From positions 620,001-684,000 of the forward strand of contig NC_014550.1 of NCBI RefSeq assembly GCF_000197735.1: 64,000 nt of DNA. Direction: 5' to 3'. The translations under genes were made by a program, and so were the position numbers. The notes under the pieces were generated by a model, which saw only the letters and a program-made list of their open reading frames with translations, did not search any database and was not told the DNA's origin. Shown here piece by piece: positions 42,047 to 50,873 of the stretch. Numbering within the stretch: the first letter of the stretch is position 1; every line of letters begins with the position of its first letter. This DNA is from Glutamicibacter arilaitensis Re117 (GTDB taxonomy: Bacteria > Actinomycetota > Actinomycetes > Actinomycetales > Micrococcaceae).

Positions 42047-42973
42047 ATGGGACATAATCATTCCCACGGGCACTCCCACGATCATTCCGCAGCGAATCGA
42101 ACCCGCCTGGCTTGGGCCTTTGCCATCACCGCACTGATTCTGATCGCAGAAGTCATTGGCGCAATCATCACCAATTCGCTGGCTTTGCTGGTGGACGCGG
42201 CACATATGCTCACCGATACCCTCGGACTTTTGCTTGCGCTGACCGCCGCCAACCTGATCATGCGCAAGCCAACGACCAACCGCACCTGGGGATTCCGCCG
42301 TGCAGAAGTCCTTTCTGCCACCTTCCAGTCAGCATTGCTGCTGGCAGTGGGCGTCTACGCGGCAATCGATGCAGTGCGCAGGCTCTTCACCCCAGCAGAA
42401 GTCCAACCCGCCGGATTGCTGCTCTTTGGCATCATCGGGCTGCTGGGCAACGTTATTTCCATGTGGATCATTTCCGCAGGAAGAGACAGCAACCTGAACA
42501 TGCGTGCGGCCTTCCTTGAAGTCGTCAATGACGCCTTGGGATCGGTGGCCGTGATCATCGCTGCGGTAGTTATTTCTTTCACCGGCTGGATGCGCGCAGA
42601 TTCCATCGCGGCTCTGGTGATCAGTGCCCTGATTGTTCCACGCGCAGTGAAGCTGCTGGGCGAAACAACGCATATCCTGCTCGAATCCACGCCAAGGGGA
42701 TTAGATCTGCTTGCAGTTCGCGAGCACTTGGAAGCCTTGCCGGGAGTGATCGCGGTACATGACTTGCATGCCAGCCAGATCGCCTCCAACCTGCCGGTGC
42801 TCACCGCCCATGTGGTGGTTGAAGACTCCTTCTTCTCCGCCGGGGTAGCAGGTGGACTTCTCCGGGATTTGCAGCAGTGCGTGGCAAGCCATTTCACGGT
42901 GAGCATTGAGCACTCGACCTTCCAGATTGAGCCGGCATCTCACCGCAGTACCGAGCATGAACACGGCTGCTAA
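42047..42973 (+). CDS. CDF-family divalent metal efflux protein (CzcD/ZitB-like)
   Basis: 308 residues. A His-rich N-terminus (MGHNHSHGHSHDHS) is followed by six membrane helices with the CDF metal-site motifs LLVDAAHMLTD (about 47-57) and FLEVVNDALGS (about 155-165), and a C-terminal cytoplasmic domain (about 210-290). CDF proteins export Zn2+, Cd2+ or Co2+ in exchange for protons. The short C-terminal HEHGC end adds a further metal ligand. Co-transcribed with the ArsR gene. Confidence 0.94.
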   Translation: MGHNHSHGHSHDHSAANRTRLAWAFAITALILIAEVIGAIITNSLALLVDAAHMLTDTLGLLLALTAANLIMRKPTTNRTWGFRRAEVLSATFQSALLLAVGVYAAIDAVRRLFTPAEVQPAGLLLFGIIGLLGNVISMWIISAGRDSNLNMRAAFLEVVNDALGSVAVIIAAVVISFTGWMRADSIAALVISALIVPRAVKLLGETTHILLESTPRGLDLLAVREHLEALPGVIAVHDLHASQIASNLPVLTAHVVVEDSFFSAGVAGGLLRDLQQCVASHFTVSIEHSTFQIEPASHRSTEHEHGC

Positions 42974-43093
42974 GCGCGTCTCTGAAGGTGGAGCTCAACT
43001 TCCGGCTAGCTCATACCTTGGTATGACGTACCCCGGCAAAGTACGTCCTGCTGGTGGATGCACGGTTGGCTAGGGATTTCATAGTCTTTTACT

Positions 43094-43843
43094 ATGACTT
43101 CTGAAACTCTGTCGAAAACTGAATATGCGGTCGCAGCACGCGGCCTGACCAAGACCTACGGACATGGCACCACCCGAGTTGAGGCCCTTCGAGACGTCAA
43201 CGTCTCCTTTGAACGATCACGCTTTACCGCCATCATGGGCCCGTCGGGGTCTGGCAAATCCACGCTGATGCACTGCTTAGCGGGTCTAGACAGCGCAGAC
43301 TCCGGCGAAATTATCATCGGCGGCAAGAACCTGCTGGATTTGAGCGATGACCAGCTGACCGAAATGCGTCGCGAACAGATTGGCTTTGTCTTCCAATCCT
43401 TCAACCTCGTACCAACCATCAGCGCCAAGGACAATATCTTGCTGCCGATGTCGCTTGCCGGCAAGAAGCACGACCGCAACTGGTTCAACACCGTCATTGA
43501 CGCGTTGGGGTTGGGCGATAGGCTGAACCACAAGCCGCATGAGCTCTCCGGCGGCCAGCAGCAACGCGTTGCCGTGGCCCGAGCCCTGCTGACACGACCA
43601 GAAGTTGTCTTCGGTGATGAGCCAACCGGCAACCTCGACTCGCGCACCGGTGCAGAAGTGCTCTCCTTGATGCGTACTTCCACCCGTGAGATGGGACAGA
43701 CCATCATCATGGTGACCCACGATCCGGTGGCCGCGTCTTATGCAGACACTGTGCTGTTGATGAAAGACGGCATTATTGTCGGATCCATCCAGGAGCCAAC
43801 CGTGGCTACCGTGACCGAGGCGCTCGCCTCCCTGGCGGAGTAA
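43094..43843 (+). CDS. ABC transporter ATPase, MacB/LolD type
   Basis: 249 residues. Walker A GPSGSGKST (about 52-60), ABC signature LSGGQQQRVAVARALL (about 151-166), Walker B VVFGDEPTG and H-loop MVTHDP. The 3' gene, 3 bases downstream, encodes its FtsX-type permease. The family exports lipids, peptides or macrolides, or works as a mechanotransmitter. No ribosome site precedes the ATG; TAGTCT lies 6 bases upstream as a possible -10, so the mRNA may be leaderless. Confidence 0.93.
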   Translation: MTSETLSKTEYAVAARGLTKTYGHGTTRVEALRDVNVSFERSRFTAIMGPSGSGKSTLMHCLAGLDSADSGEIIIGGKNLLDLSDDQLTEMRREQIGFVFQSFNLVPTISAKDNILLPMSLAGKKHDRNWFNTVIDALGLGDRLNHKPHELSGGQQQRVAVARALLTRPEVVFGDEPTGNLDSRTGAEVLSLMRTSTREMGQTIIMVTHDPVAASYADTVLLMKDGIIVGSIQEPTVATVTEALASLAE

Positions 43844-43846
43844 TCA

Positions 43847-46342
43847 ATGCTGCATGTAGCCCTTTCGAACATCAAGACCTATGCGCGGCGCTATATTGCC
43901 GTCATCCTGGCCGTAGCCATTGGCACCGCATTCCTAGCCGCTACCCTGTCGGTGAATTCCTCTACCCAAGCAACCTTGAAGAATTCGCTGGGCGACGCCT
44001 ATAAGAATGCGGATCTGGTGGCCTATCCCGATTGGGACTTGGCTTCCGACGGGCAAGATCCCACCGCCTTGAGCCTGAAAGATGTCAAAGAAGTCCAGAA
44101 CCTGTCCGCGGTAACCACGGCCTACGGGCTGGGGTATGTCGATGGACTGCTGCGCACCGCAGATGACAGCTATGGCGTTTCGATGCAGCCGGTGGACCCC
44201 GATCAAGGGCTGGGCGGCATGGAATTGCTCGAAGGCCGTGCACCACAGGGATCAAACGAGATCATCATCGATGCTGCCCACGCCAAGGACATGGGAACGT
44301 CCATCGGTGATGTTGTGGCCCTGGAAAATGGCGCCGCCTCAGCAGAGAACTACACCATCGTCGGCATCCAGCGTTCAACCACCAACCCGCGGACTTCAGC
44401 CTATGCTTTGGCCGGCATGAGCGAACAAGCGTGGAAGCACTTTGCCGGAGAACAACCGCTAATCTCGGAAATCGTCGTCAACACCGATGGCTCTGAAGCG
44501 GCTTTGCAAGAACAACTGGAAAAGCTGTTTGCCGACAAGAAAATGACTGACATTGCCGTGATGAGCGCCGATGAAAAGGTGCTGAACGAGGTTGCCCAGC
44601 TCACCGGCGGTACCGATCAGCTCAGCGTGATCCTGCTGGTCTTCGCGCTGATTGCGCTGGTAGTCACCGGGCTGGTCGTCGTCAACACCTTCGCCGTGGT
44701 GATTGCCCAGCGCACACGCGAGCTGGCACTGCTGCGCATCTTGGGTGCCAAACGCAAGCAGATCCGAAGCTCCGTACTCATCGAAGCCCTGGTCATCGGC
44801 ATTCTCGCATCCATTCTCGGCGTATTGCTGGCCGTCGTCCTGATGTTTGGACTGATCCAGCTGCTGCACGTGTTGGTGCCAGAAATGTCCTATGCGACAT
44901 TGGCCCTGACTCCGCAGGGACTGGCCATTCCAATTCTCGTCGGTGTGCTGATGACCGTCATCGCAGCGAGCCTTCCGGCCCGACGGGCCATGAAGCTTGC
45001 GCCGCTGGCCGCCTTGCGTCCCTTCGATGCTGCCAGCGTGAAGAACCGTGCAGGCAAGGCCCGAATCATTTTCGGCATACTGTTCCTGCTGGCTGGTGCA
45101 AGCTTGCTGGCATATGGCGCATTCAAGGGGGATCTGATCATTGCCTTCCTGGGCGGTCTGGTTTCCTTCCCAGGGATCTTGATGCTGGCCTCCCTCTTCG
45201 TCCCGAGCAGCGTGTCCGGGATTGGCAAGGCAGTGGCGGGCAAGTCAACTGCCGGAAAGCTTGCGGCCCTGAATGCGGTGCGCAACCCGGGGCGAACCAC
45301 CGCGACAGCAACTGCACTGCTCATTGGCGTCACTTTGGTGTCCATGATCATGGTCGGCGGCCAGACCGCCAAAGCCAGCTTGAACAACGCGGTGGCCGCA
45401 GAATTTCCGGTGGACATGATGGTCTCCTTCTATGACCGGAAGGTTTCGGATTCCGAGATCAAGAGCATGCTCGAAAAGATCGGTGAAGTCGAAGGGATCA
45501 CCGCTGGCTCCAGCTTCACCTCCGCATACGCAGACGTGGATATGGGAACCGGAGAAATGTACAACTCAGAGATCATGTCCGTTGATCCTGAAGGTTTCGC
45601 CGAAGTAGCGCTGGACCCGGACATCGTGCCGGCTGACGGAGAAATCGTTTATGTGCTGAGCAATCCGGAAAATCCGACGGTGAAAATTGGTGATCAAACG
45701 CTGAAGGTGAAGAAGACCGAGGCGATGCTCTCAGGCAATATCGTCACCGAGCAGACATTCGACAAGCTGGAAGTTGAAGAAGCTAACCAGTACACGGGGA
45801 TTTTGCTCAAGGTGGATTCCGACGTCCGCGCCTCGGCAGTCAACGACTTGGTCACGAAGATTTCTGCGATCACCGGCGTTGAGTCCTCGATGATCAACGG
45901 TGGCCTGGTCATGAAATCGATGTTCTCCCAGATCATCGACGTGCTGCTGATGATTGTCTCGGCTCTGCTGGCGGTAGCTGTACTCATTGCCCTGATCGGT
46001 GTGGCCAACACCTTGAGCCTGTCGATCCTGGAACGCACTCGGGAGAACTCCCTGCTGCGTGCCTTGGGGCTCAAAAAGAAGCAACTGCGCGGGATGCTGG
46101 CAACAGAAGCCGTACTGATAGGTGGGGTTGCGGCCTTGCTCGGCCTGGTCCTTGGTGTTGTCTACGGATTGCTGGGCGCCCGCTCGGCGCTTGCATCCAT
46201 GGGAGAGATGACTTACGAGATCCCATGGTTGCAGCTCGCGCTGGTCCTGCTGATCAGCATCGTGGCCGCACTACTGGCTTCGGTAACTCCCGGCCGGCGT
46301 GCAGCGAAGCTGTCACCGGTTGAGGGATTGGCTGTTGAATAG
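43847..46342 (+). CDS. ABC transporter permease with two FtsX domains
   Basis: 831 residues. Topology: one N-terminal helix (about 10-30), a large extracytoplasmic domain (about 35-255), FtsX helices 2-4 (about 260-410), a second half starting near 425-475 and another extracytoplasmic domain, ending with FtsX helices (about 690-825). The ExLxxLGAxKxQI-type loops RELALLRILGAKRKQIRSS and RENSLLRALGLKKKQLRGM mark the two FtsX domains. It forms the membrane part of the exporter with the ATPase encoded before it. Substrate unknown; no MacA-like adaptor nearby. Confidence 0.92.
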   Translation: MLHVALSNIKTYARRYIAVILAVAIGTAFLAATLSVNSSTQATLKNSLGDAYKNADLVAYPDWDLASDGQDPTALSLKDVKEVQNLSAVTTAYGLGYVDGLLRTADDSYGVSMQPVDPDQGLGGMELLEGRAPQGSNEIIIDAAHAKDMGTSIGDVVALENGAASAENYTIVGIQRSTTNPRTSAYALAGMSEQAWKHFAGEQPLISEIVVNTDGSEAALQEQLEKLFADKKMTDIAVMSADEKVLNEVAQLTGGTDQLSVILLVFALIALVVTGLVVVNTFAVVIAQRTRELALLRILGAKRKQIRSSVLIEALVIGILASILGVLLAVVLMFGLIQLLHVLVPEMSYATLALTPQGLAIPILVGVLMTVIAASLPARRAMKLAPLAALRPFDAASVKNRAGKARIIFGILFLLAGASLLAYGAFKGDLIIAFLGGLVSFPGILMLASLFVPSSVSGIGKAVAGKSTAGKLAALNAVRNPGRTTATATALLIGVTLVSMIMVGGQTAKASLNNAVAAEFPVDMMVSFYDRKVSDSEIKSMLEKIGEVEGITAGSSFTSAYADVDMGTGEMYNSEIMSVDPEGFAEVALDPDIVPADGEIVYVLSNPENPTVKIGDQTLKVKKTEAMLSGNIVTEQTFDKLEVEEANQYTGILLKVDSDVRASAVNDLVTKISAITGVESSMINGGLVMKSMFSQIIDVLLMIVSALLAVAVLIALIGVANTLSLSILERTRENSLLRALGLKKKQLRGMLATEAVLIGGVAALLGLVLGVVYGLLGARSALASMGEMTYEIPWLQLALVLLISIVAALLASVTPGRRAAKLSPVEGLAVE

Positions 46343-46356
46343 CCCGTAGCCGGCGC

Positions 46357-46399
46357 ATGGGAATGGTTCTGAAGCCTAGGCTTTCAGGACCATTCCCAT
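46357..46399. terminator. Terminator after the ABC permease
   Basis: ATGGGAATGG (46357-46366) pairs with CCATTCCCAT (46390-46399), continued inward by TTCTGAAGCC/GGCTTTCAGG with a small bulge; TTTT follows. Confidence 0.82.
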
Positions 46400-46436
46400 T
46401 TTCGGTGGTCATAGCAATACGCAATAGGCTATTGAT

Positions 46437-46781
46437 ATGAATATTGAACTCACTCGATTCAGGGTACTGCCTGGCAAAATCTCGGTGGTCAACGAATGGC
46501 TGGATTTCTTGAACAGCAACATGCCTGCGGTACTTGAAACCTTGGAAGGTGAAAAGATGTATGTCGAGACGATCTTCAGTGAAACTTTGGATGGTGTCGA
46601 TTACCTGTATTGGTACAGCATCCAAGGTGAAGGCGGCATCGCCGTACAGGGCTCTGCACATGAAATCGACAAGGTGCATTTGCAGTACTGGAAGCAGTGC
46701 ATCGATCCGGATTTCGCACCGCAAGAACTCGCCCCACGAGTCGTGATGATCCCAGAGCGCGTTCAGCACAGCATGGCGTAG
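46437..46781 (+). CDS. DUF6176 family protein
   Basis: 114 residues. The conserved features of this family are visible: ELTRFRVLPGK at the start, VNEWLDFLN, ETLEGEKMYVETIF, and YLYWYSIQGEGG with the HEIDKVHLQYWKQCID block. The fold resembles a dimeric alpha-beta barrel monomer. Function is not known. Stands alone between terminators. Confidence 0.8.
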   Translation: MNIELTRFRVLPGKISVVNEWLDFLNSNMPAVLETLEGEKMYVETIFSETLDGVDYLYWYSIQGEGGIAVQGSAHEIDKVHLQYWKQCIDPDFAPQELAPRVVMIPERVQHSMA

Positions 46782-46797
46782 TAGCGAACAGTCAAAA

Positions 46798-46841
46798 GCA
46801 AGAGGTCCAGAACTCGCCGAAGCGAGTTCTGGACCTCTTGC
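46798..46841. terminator. Bidirectional terminator between DUF6176 and jetC
   Basis: A 19-base perfect inverted repeat (46798-46816 and 46823-46841), loop CCGAAG. The two flanking genes are convergent. Confidence 0.88.
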
Positions 46842-46856
46842 ATCTGTTCTGGGGAA

Positions 46857-49800
46857 CTAGCTGCGCAGGGTAATCGTCGTAGCCATCGCGGGGGAGCGAC
46901 CAGTGGTCACGAAGCCCGAAATGTTTGAACCGGGGTGCTTGATGATGTCGGTGATGGATCCCAGATGGCGGCTCAGATCGATCTTGTCTTCTGGGGCAGC
47001 GAGCACCAGATGGAAACCGAACTCCTGCAACGCACGTATGCCTGCTGCGGCATATTCTGAGTTGGCCTGGATGAACGCTTCATCAATCATCACGGTGCCG
47101 TAGGAAGTGAACCCGGCCGAAGCAAAGCCCAGCTGGTAAGCCAAAGCAGCACCCATGATGAAGGACGTGAAGCGCTGGCCTTCACCGCCGGAGAGCGTTC
47201 CTGGCTCCAAACCAGTCTCGACCTCGCCATTGGATTTGTGCTCATTGCAGCTAATCATTACATGCTGGCGGACATCGAGTACGGTCGATCGCCAAGAGGC
47301 CATCGCCGGGTCGCTAAGCGCGGTGACCAGAGATTCCAAAGCTTGGTACGAACTGGCCAACGTGGACTCGTCCTTGGTGGTGTAAGCCTCCTGCAGGGCA
47401 TCCTTCAATTCCTTGCGGAAGGTACCTGCCTCAACAGGAATTGATTGAGTCGCTTCCAAGCGGAGAACTGATCCATGCTCAAAAGTCACCTCGGACAGAA
47501 TCTGGTTCAACGGCTTGATGCGTTCGGAAATCATCCGGCGCTCTTCATCCAGCAACTGCAAGAGATCGCTGAAGCGTTCATAAGACCGGTTTGCGAAGTA
47601 TTCACGGAACTGCGCCTCATGATGCGGAAGGCCGTCAGCCACAATCTGGTCATGCAGCTGTGCATAGTGCCCAGCAGCTTCAGCGGTGGTGCCGTGCGTC
47701 TGGGCATGAGAGGTGCCGAATTCACGGGCAAAGCGACGGAAAGTGTCGCTCAGCGTGCCGCCAATTTCCTGACGCTGCGACTGCAGCGAGTTGACTTGGC
47801 TTCCCAACTGGAGCTTGACCTCAGCGAAGGCTTCGCTGATCTCTTCACTTGCAGGGCAGTTTCCGGACACAACTTGCTGCAGAACCGGTCCAAGAAGCTG
47901 ATGCTGGCGCAACGCATTTGGAATGTTCTCTTCCCAGCCGGACGCCAAATCATCGCTGTTGGACAGGACTTGCTGGGCACGCTGGACCTGTAGCTCCAGA
48001 TCCGAAATGCGTGAACGAACCAAAGCAAGCTCGCCTACCAGCGTTTCAGCCTCAGCCTTGGCCGCTTCAATCTGCTGGCGCACCCTGGACGAATCTCCGG
48101 AGAGCGCCAACGCATCGCCGAGCTTCTGTTCGCTGCGACGCAAAGCTTCCAACGCTTTGGAAGCATCGAGCTGGGCAAAAGTCCGCTCATCAGAAATGAG
48201 CGCCTGCAAGAGCTGGGCTTTGGCAACGATCTTATTCTTGGCAGCACTGCGCTCATCGGCGGCTTGCTGGGCCTGCACGATCTTTTCGTCCAACCGGGTG
48301 GCCTTGGACTGCAGCTCGGCAATCTTGGACTCATTGGTGAAGCCCAAAAGGTACTCTGAGGCAGGCAGCGTGCGGGTATCGCGCTCGAAGCTTCCAGCAC
48401 CGGTCTTGATGGTACCGGCCGGGGTGATGGCTTTGGGATGCACATGCATGGCCGCATCGTTTTCCACACAGGCCAGCGGGTAATCTGCGGTGATCTTCGC
48501 TTTCAACCAGCTACCGGCTTCGCCGGGTGCAAAATCAAGTTTGGTCACCAGATCTGCTGGGCCTGCTTCGGCATCGCGTGGTTTCTGGGAAATGTCGCTC
48601 CACCGTACCCGGCCCAAGCCATCGAGCTGATCAATGGCATGGGTGACTTGAGCGAGGAATTCTCCGGGAACCAGCAAAGTGCGGGCCAAGGAGTGCAAAG
48701 CTTTTTCGGCGGCCAGACGCCACATGCCAGCTTCGGCAGATACATCCATGAGCTCACCAGCGAATGGAAGTTGGTCTTCTTTCAACGCGCAGGCAGATGC
48801 GATGGCGCGGCGGGCAGCGATTGACCGATCATCGATATTGCTTGCACGCCGCTGGTATGAGCGGATCTGCTCAGCCAAGGTTTCTGCACGCTTGCGCAAA
48901 TTGACCAGCGAAGCCATTGCCTCATACTCAACGGTCTGTGCGTCATGAGTGATTGAACTGAGCTGTTGCAGGGTGCGGGCCGCGTTGGCCCGCAGTTCAT
49001 CGAGTCCGGTGGCCGAGAAGTCAAAGGCCAATCCAGCATCCGTCGCCTGCTGCTGCAGGGTGCGGATGATATTTTCCTTTTCGCTCAAGGACTTGCGCGC
49101 CACATCGGCTTCGCGTTCCAGCAGCATCAACGATGCAGAACCGGCGGAGTCATGAGCCGCTTCCAGGGACTGGAGCTGATCATCGAGTTCGTCTTTGCGC
49201 TGGCGCAGTGAGGCCTCGTCAGCTTTGAACTTGGCGAGGTTAGATTCGTGGGAGTCCAGATCATTACGCAAAACGAGCTGGCGCACCTGAGCTTCAAGGG
49301 TGTGGACTTCGCTTTCCAGCAACTGCTGCACCGAGTTGATCTGTTCAGCTAGCGAACGGTAGGCCTGATCCTGCTGCGGCACTTGAGCCAATACGTCTCG
49401 CTGCGCGCGGGCGGTATCCAACTGCCGGTAGATGCCACGCAGGTGGGCGAAGTCTTCCACAGCCGCAGCAGCGGCTTTCAATGTCGCTGGTTCTTCCAAA
49501 ACCTCGTAGCGGAAGAATTGGTTGACTCCCTTGGCCAGGCCCTTGCCATTTTGCAAGGTGCGCAGCAGCGCGAAAGCCTTGTCGCTTTCCACCCCTAGCC
49601 GGCGGCGTAAGCGTTCGATAAACGCCTTATGGGTATCGAATGCTTCACTGGGGGCCAGCGCTTTGGACAACGAAGTCACGGTGAAACGACGTGGTCCGTG
49701 GTTTTCAAGCTCCGAGATATCGATCTTTCCCTCGCACAGCAGATAGTGCTTGGAAACCTGTCCTTCCAGACCAGCATCGGGCAGATCGAAGACCGCACCT

Positions 49801-50183
49801 GCGGTCACAGTATTGCCCATGCCGTCGTCGTAGCTGAGCACGATTGCGCTCCAGGTCGCGCCCGGACGCTGGTATACGGTTCCGGCGCTGGTCTTGAACT
49901 TGCGCCCGCGCATATAGGAGAACGTCGTGCGGCGGTCCTCACGCGTTGCCGCATCATTGGCTGACTCATTCAGGCGCGGGGTCGCGAAGAAGAGGTGGCC
50001 CATGGCATCAAAAAGAGTGGATTTGCCTACGCCGGGATGACCTGTGACCAAAGTGCCAGCACGGTCTACGGCCAGATCATGCAATCCGTGAAAGGTACCC
50101 CAATTTACAATCTGCACTCGGCTCAAGCGATGCTGGCCTGGGTTCAGGGCTCCACCCAGTGGGAGAGTCATTTCAATGCTCAT
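46857..50183 (-). CDS. jetC: JetC/MksB-type SMC-like ATPase (Wadjet/Mks condensin)
   Basis: 1108 residues. N-terminal P-loop VTGHPGVGKST (about 46-56) in an SMC head, long Ala/Glu/Gln/Arg coiled-coil regions (about 270-450 and 640-780), and a C-terminal head with signature TLSGGEGQRFTSFIMG (about 990) and Walker B VMIDEAF (about 1030). This is the architecture of MukB/MksB/JetC. In Wadjet, JetC with JetA and JetB extrudes plasmid DNA loops, which JetD then cuts. Three bases separate it from jetB. It ends at a strong terminator with no jetD after it. Confidence 0.9.
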   Translation of the reverse strand: MSIEMTLPLGGALNPGQHRLSRVQIVNWGTFHGLHDLAVDRAGTLVTGHPGVGKSTLFDAMGHLFFATPRLNESANDAATREDRRTTFSYMRGRKFKTSAGTVYQRPGATWSAIVLSYDDGMGNTVTAGAVFDLPDAGLEGQVSKHYLLCEGKIDISELENHGPRRFTVTSLSKALAPSEAFDTHKAFIERLRRRLGVESDKAFALLRTLQNGKGLAKGVNQFFRYEVLEEPATLKAAAAAVEDFAHLRGIYRQLDTARAQRDVLAQVPQQDQAYRSLAEQINSVQQLLESEVHTLEAQVRQLVLRNDLDSHESNLAKFKADEASLRQRKDELDDQLQSLEAAHDSAGSASLMLLEREADVARKSLSEKENIIRTLQQQATDAGLAFDFSATGLDELRANAARTLQQLSSITHDAQTVEYEAMASLVNLRKRAETLAEQIRSYQRRASNIDDRSIAARRAIASACALKEDQLPFAGELMDVSAEAGMWRLAAEKALHSLARTLLVPGEFLAQVTHAIDQLDGLGRVRWSDISQKPRDAEAGPADLVTKLDFAPGEAGSWLKAKITADYPLACVENDAAMHVHPKAITPAGTIKTGAGSFERDTRTLPASEYLLGFTNESKIAELQSKATRLDEKIVQAQQAADERSAAKNKIVAKAQLLQALISDERTFAQLDASKALEALRRSEQKLGDALALSGDSSRVRQQIEAAKAEAETLVGELALVRSRISDLELQVQRAQQVLSNSDDLASGWEENIPNALRQHQLLGPVLQQVVSGNCPASEEISEAFAEVKLQLGSQVNSLQSQRQEIGGTLSDTFRRFAREFGTSHAQTHGTTAEAAGHYAQLHDQIVADGLPHHEAQFREYFANRSYERFSDLLQLLDEERRMISERIKPLNQILSEVTFEHGSVLRLEATQSIPVEAGTFRKELKDALQEAYTTKDESTLASSYQALESLVTALSDPAMASWRSTVLDVRQHVMISCNEHKSNGEVETGLEPGTLSGGEGQRFTSFIMGAALAYQLGFASAGFTSYGTVMIDEAFIQANSEYAAAGIRALQEFGFHLVLAAPEDKIDLSRHLGSITDIIKHPGSNISGFVTTGRSPAMATTITLRS

Positions 50184-50186
50184 CGG

Positions 50187-50873
50187 TTACTCCTGCACCA
50201 ACTCGGGGGTCTGCTCTGCTAGGCCTTCAGCGTCATCACCTGACAGATTGAAGGCCGGGTCATTAGCATCGATTGCCGCAATATAGCGCGGAATGTCTTG
50301 GATATTGGTGATCGGCAATGCCATCGCCAGGGCTGGGGAAATGCGGAACTCATTTTCCAGCTCGGTCCCAGTGAGCAAACGCAAGGCTTGCAGACGGGTA
50401 ATCGCAGCATCGCAGGACTCGGCGAAGCGCTTGTCATCGCGGTCGGTAGCTTGGCGGTGTTCTGCCAAGACCTCGTGCATACCTGCACGCGAGATCACGG
50501 CGTCACTTCCACTGCCCGAATGCTGTTCGAGCAGCAGACGCAGCCGCAAAGCCAGCAGTGTTTCATCACGCTTCAGCGGGCGCCGCGGAGCGATAGGAGA
50601 GGTATGGACCTGTTCGATCTGCACCGGGGTGAGCATGGCGATTTTGCGGTCCATATCAAGGCTCAATGCCAAGAAAATTTCAGCGAAGTAATCGCTGATG
50701 CTCTGTTGCTGATCCAGCAATAGCTGCCATGCAGCGGCATCCACAGAACCATCAAGGTAGGGGCCGCGCAGCAACCTGACCAGTAGCTGGCGAAGCGGCA
50801 ACGTGAATGTTCCGGTGTCGCCGTCAAACAGTGGTTCGGTGATCGGTGCGGCATATGAATCGCTCTTGGTCAT
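50187..50873 (-). CDS. jetB: JetB/MksE-type KITE protein (DUF4194)
   Basis: 228 residues. DUF4194 features: SGTFTLPLRQLLVRLLRGPYL in the N-terminus, AWQLLLDQQQSISDYFAEIFLALSLDMDRKIA, and a winged-helix core with TLLALRLRLLLEQHSG and the DDKRFAESCDAAITRLQALRLL helix. It is the MukE/KITE partner that binds the kleisin (JetA). It overlaps jetA by 4 bases (ATGA) and precedes jetC by 3, so the operon is tightly coupled. Assignment rests on family match and gene order. Confidence 0.88.
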   Translation of the reverse strand: MTKSDSYAAPITEPLFDGDTGTFTLPLRQLLVRLLRGPYLDGSVDAAAWQLLLDQQQSISDYFAEIFLALSLDMDRKIAMLTPVQIEQVHTSPIAPRRPLKRDETLLALRLRLLLEQHSGSGSDAVISRAGMHEVLAEHRQATDRDDKRFAESCDAAITRLQALRLLTGTELENEFRISPALAMALPITNIQDIPRYIAAIDANDPAFNLSGDDAEGLAEQTPELVQE

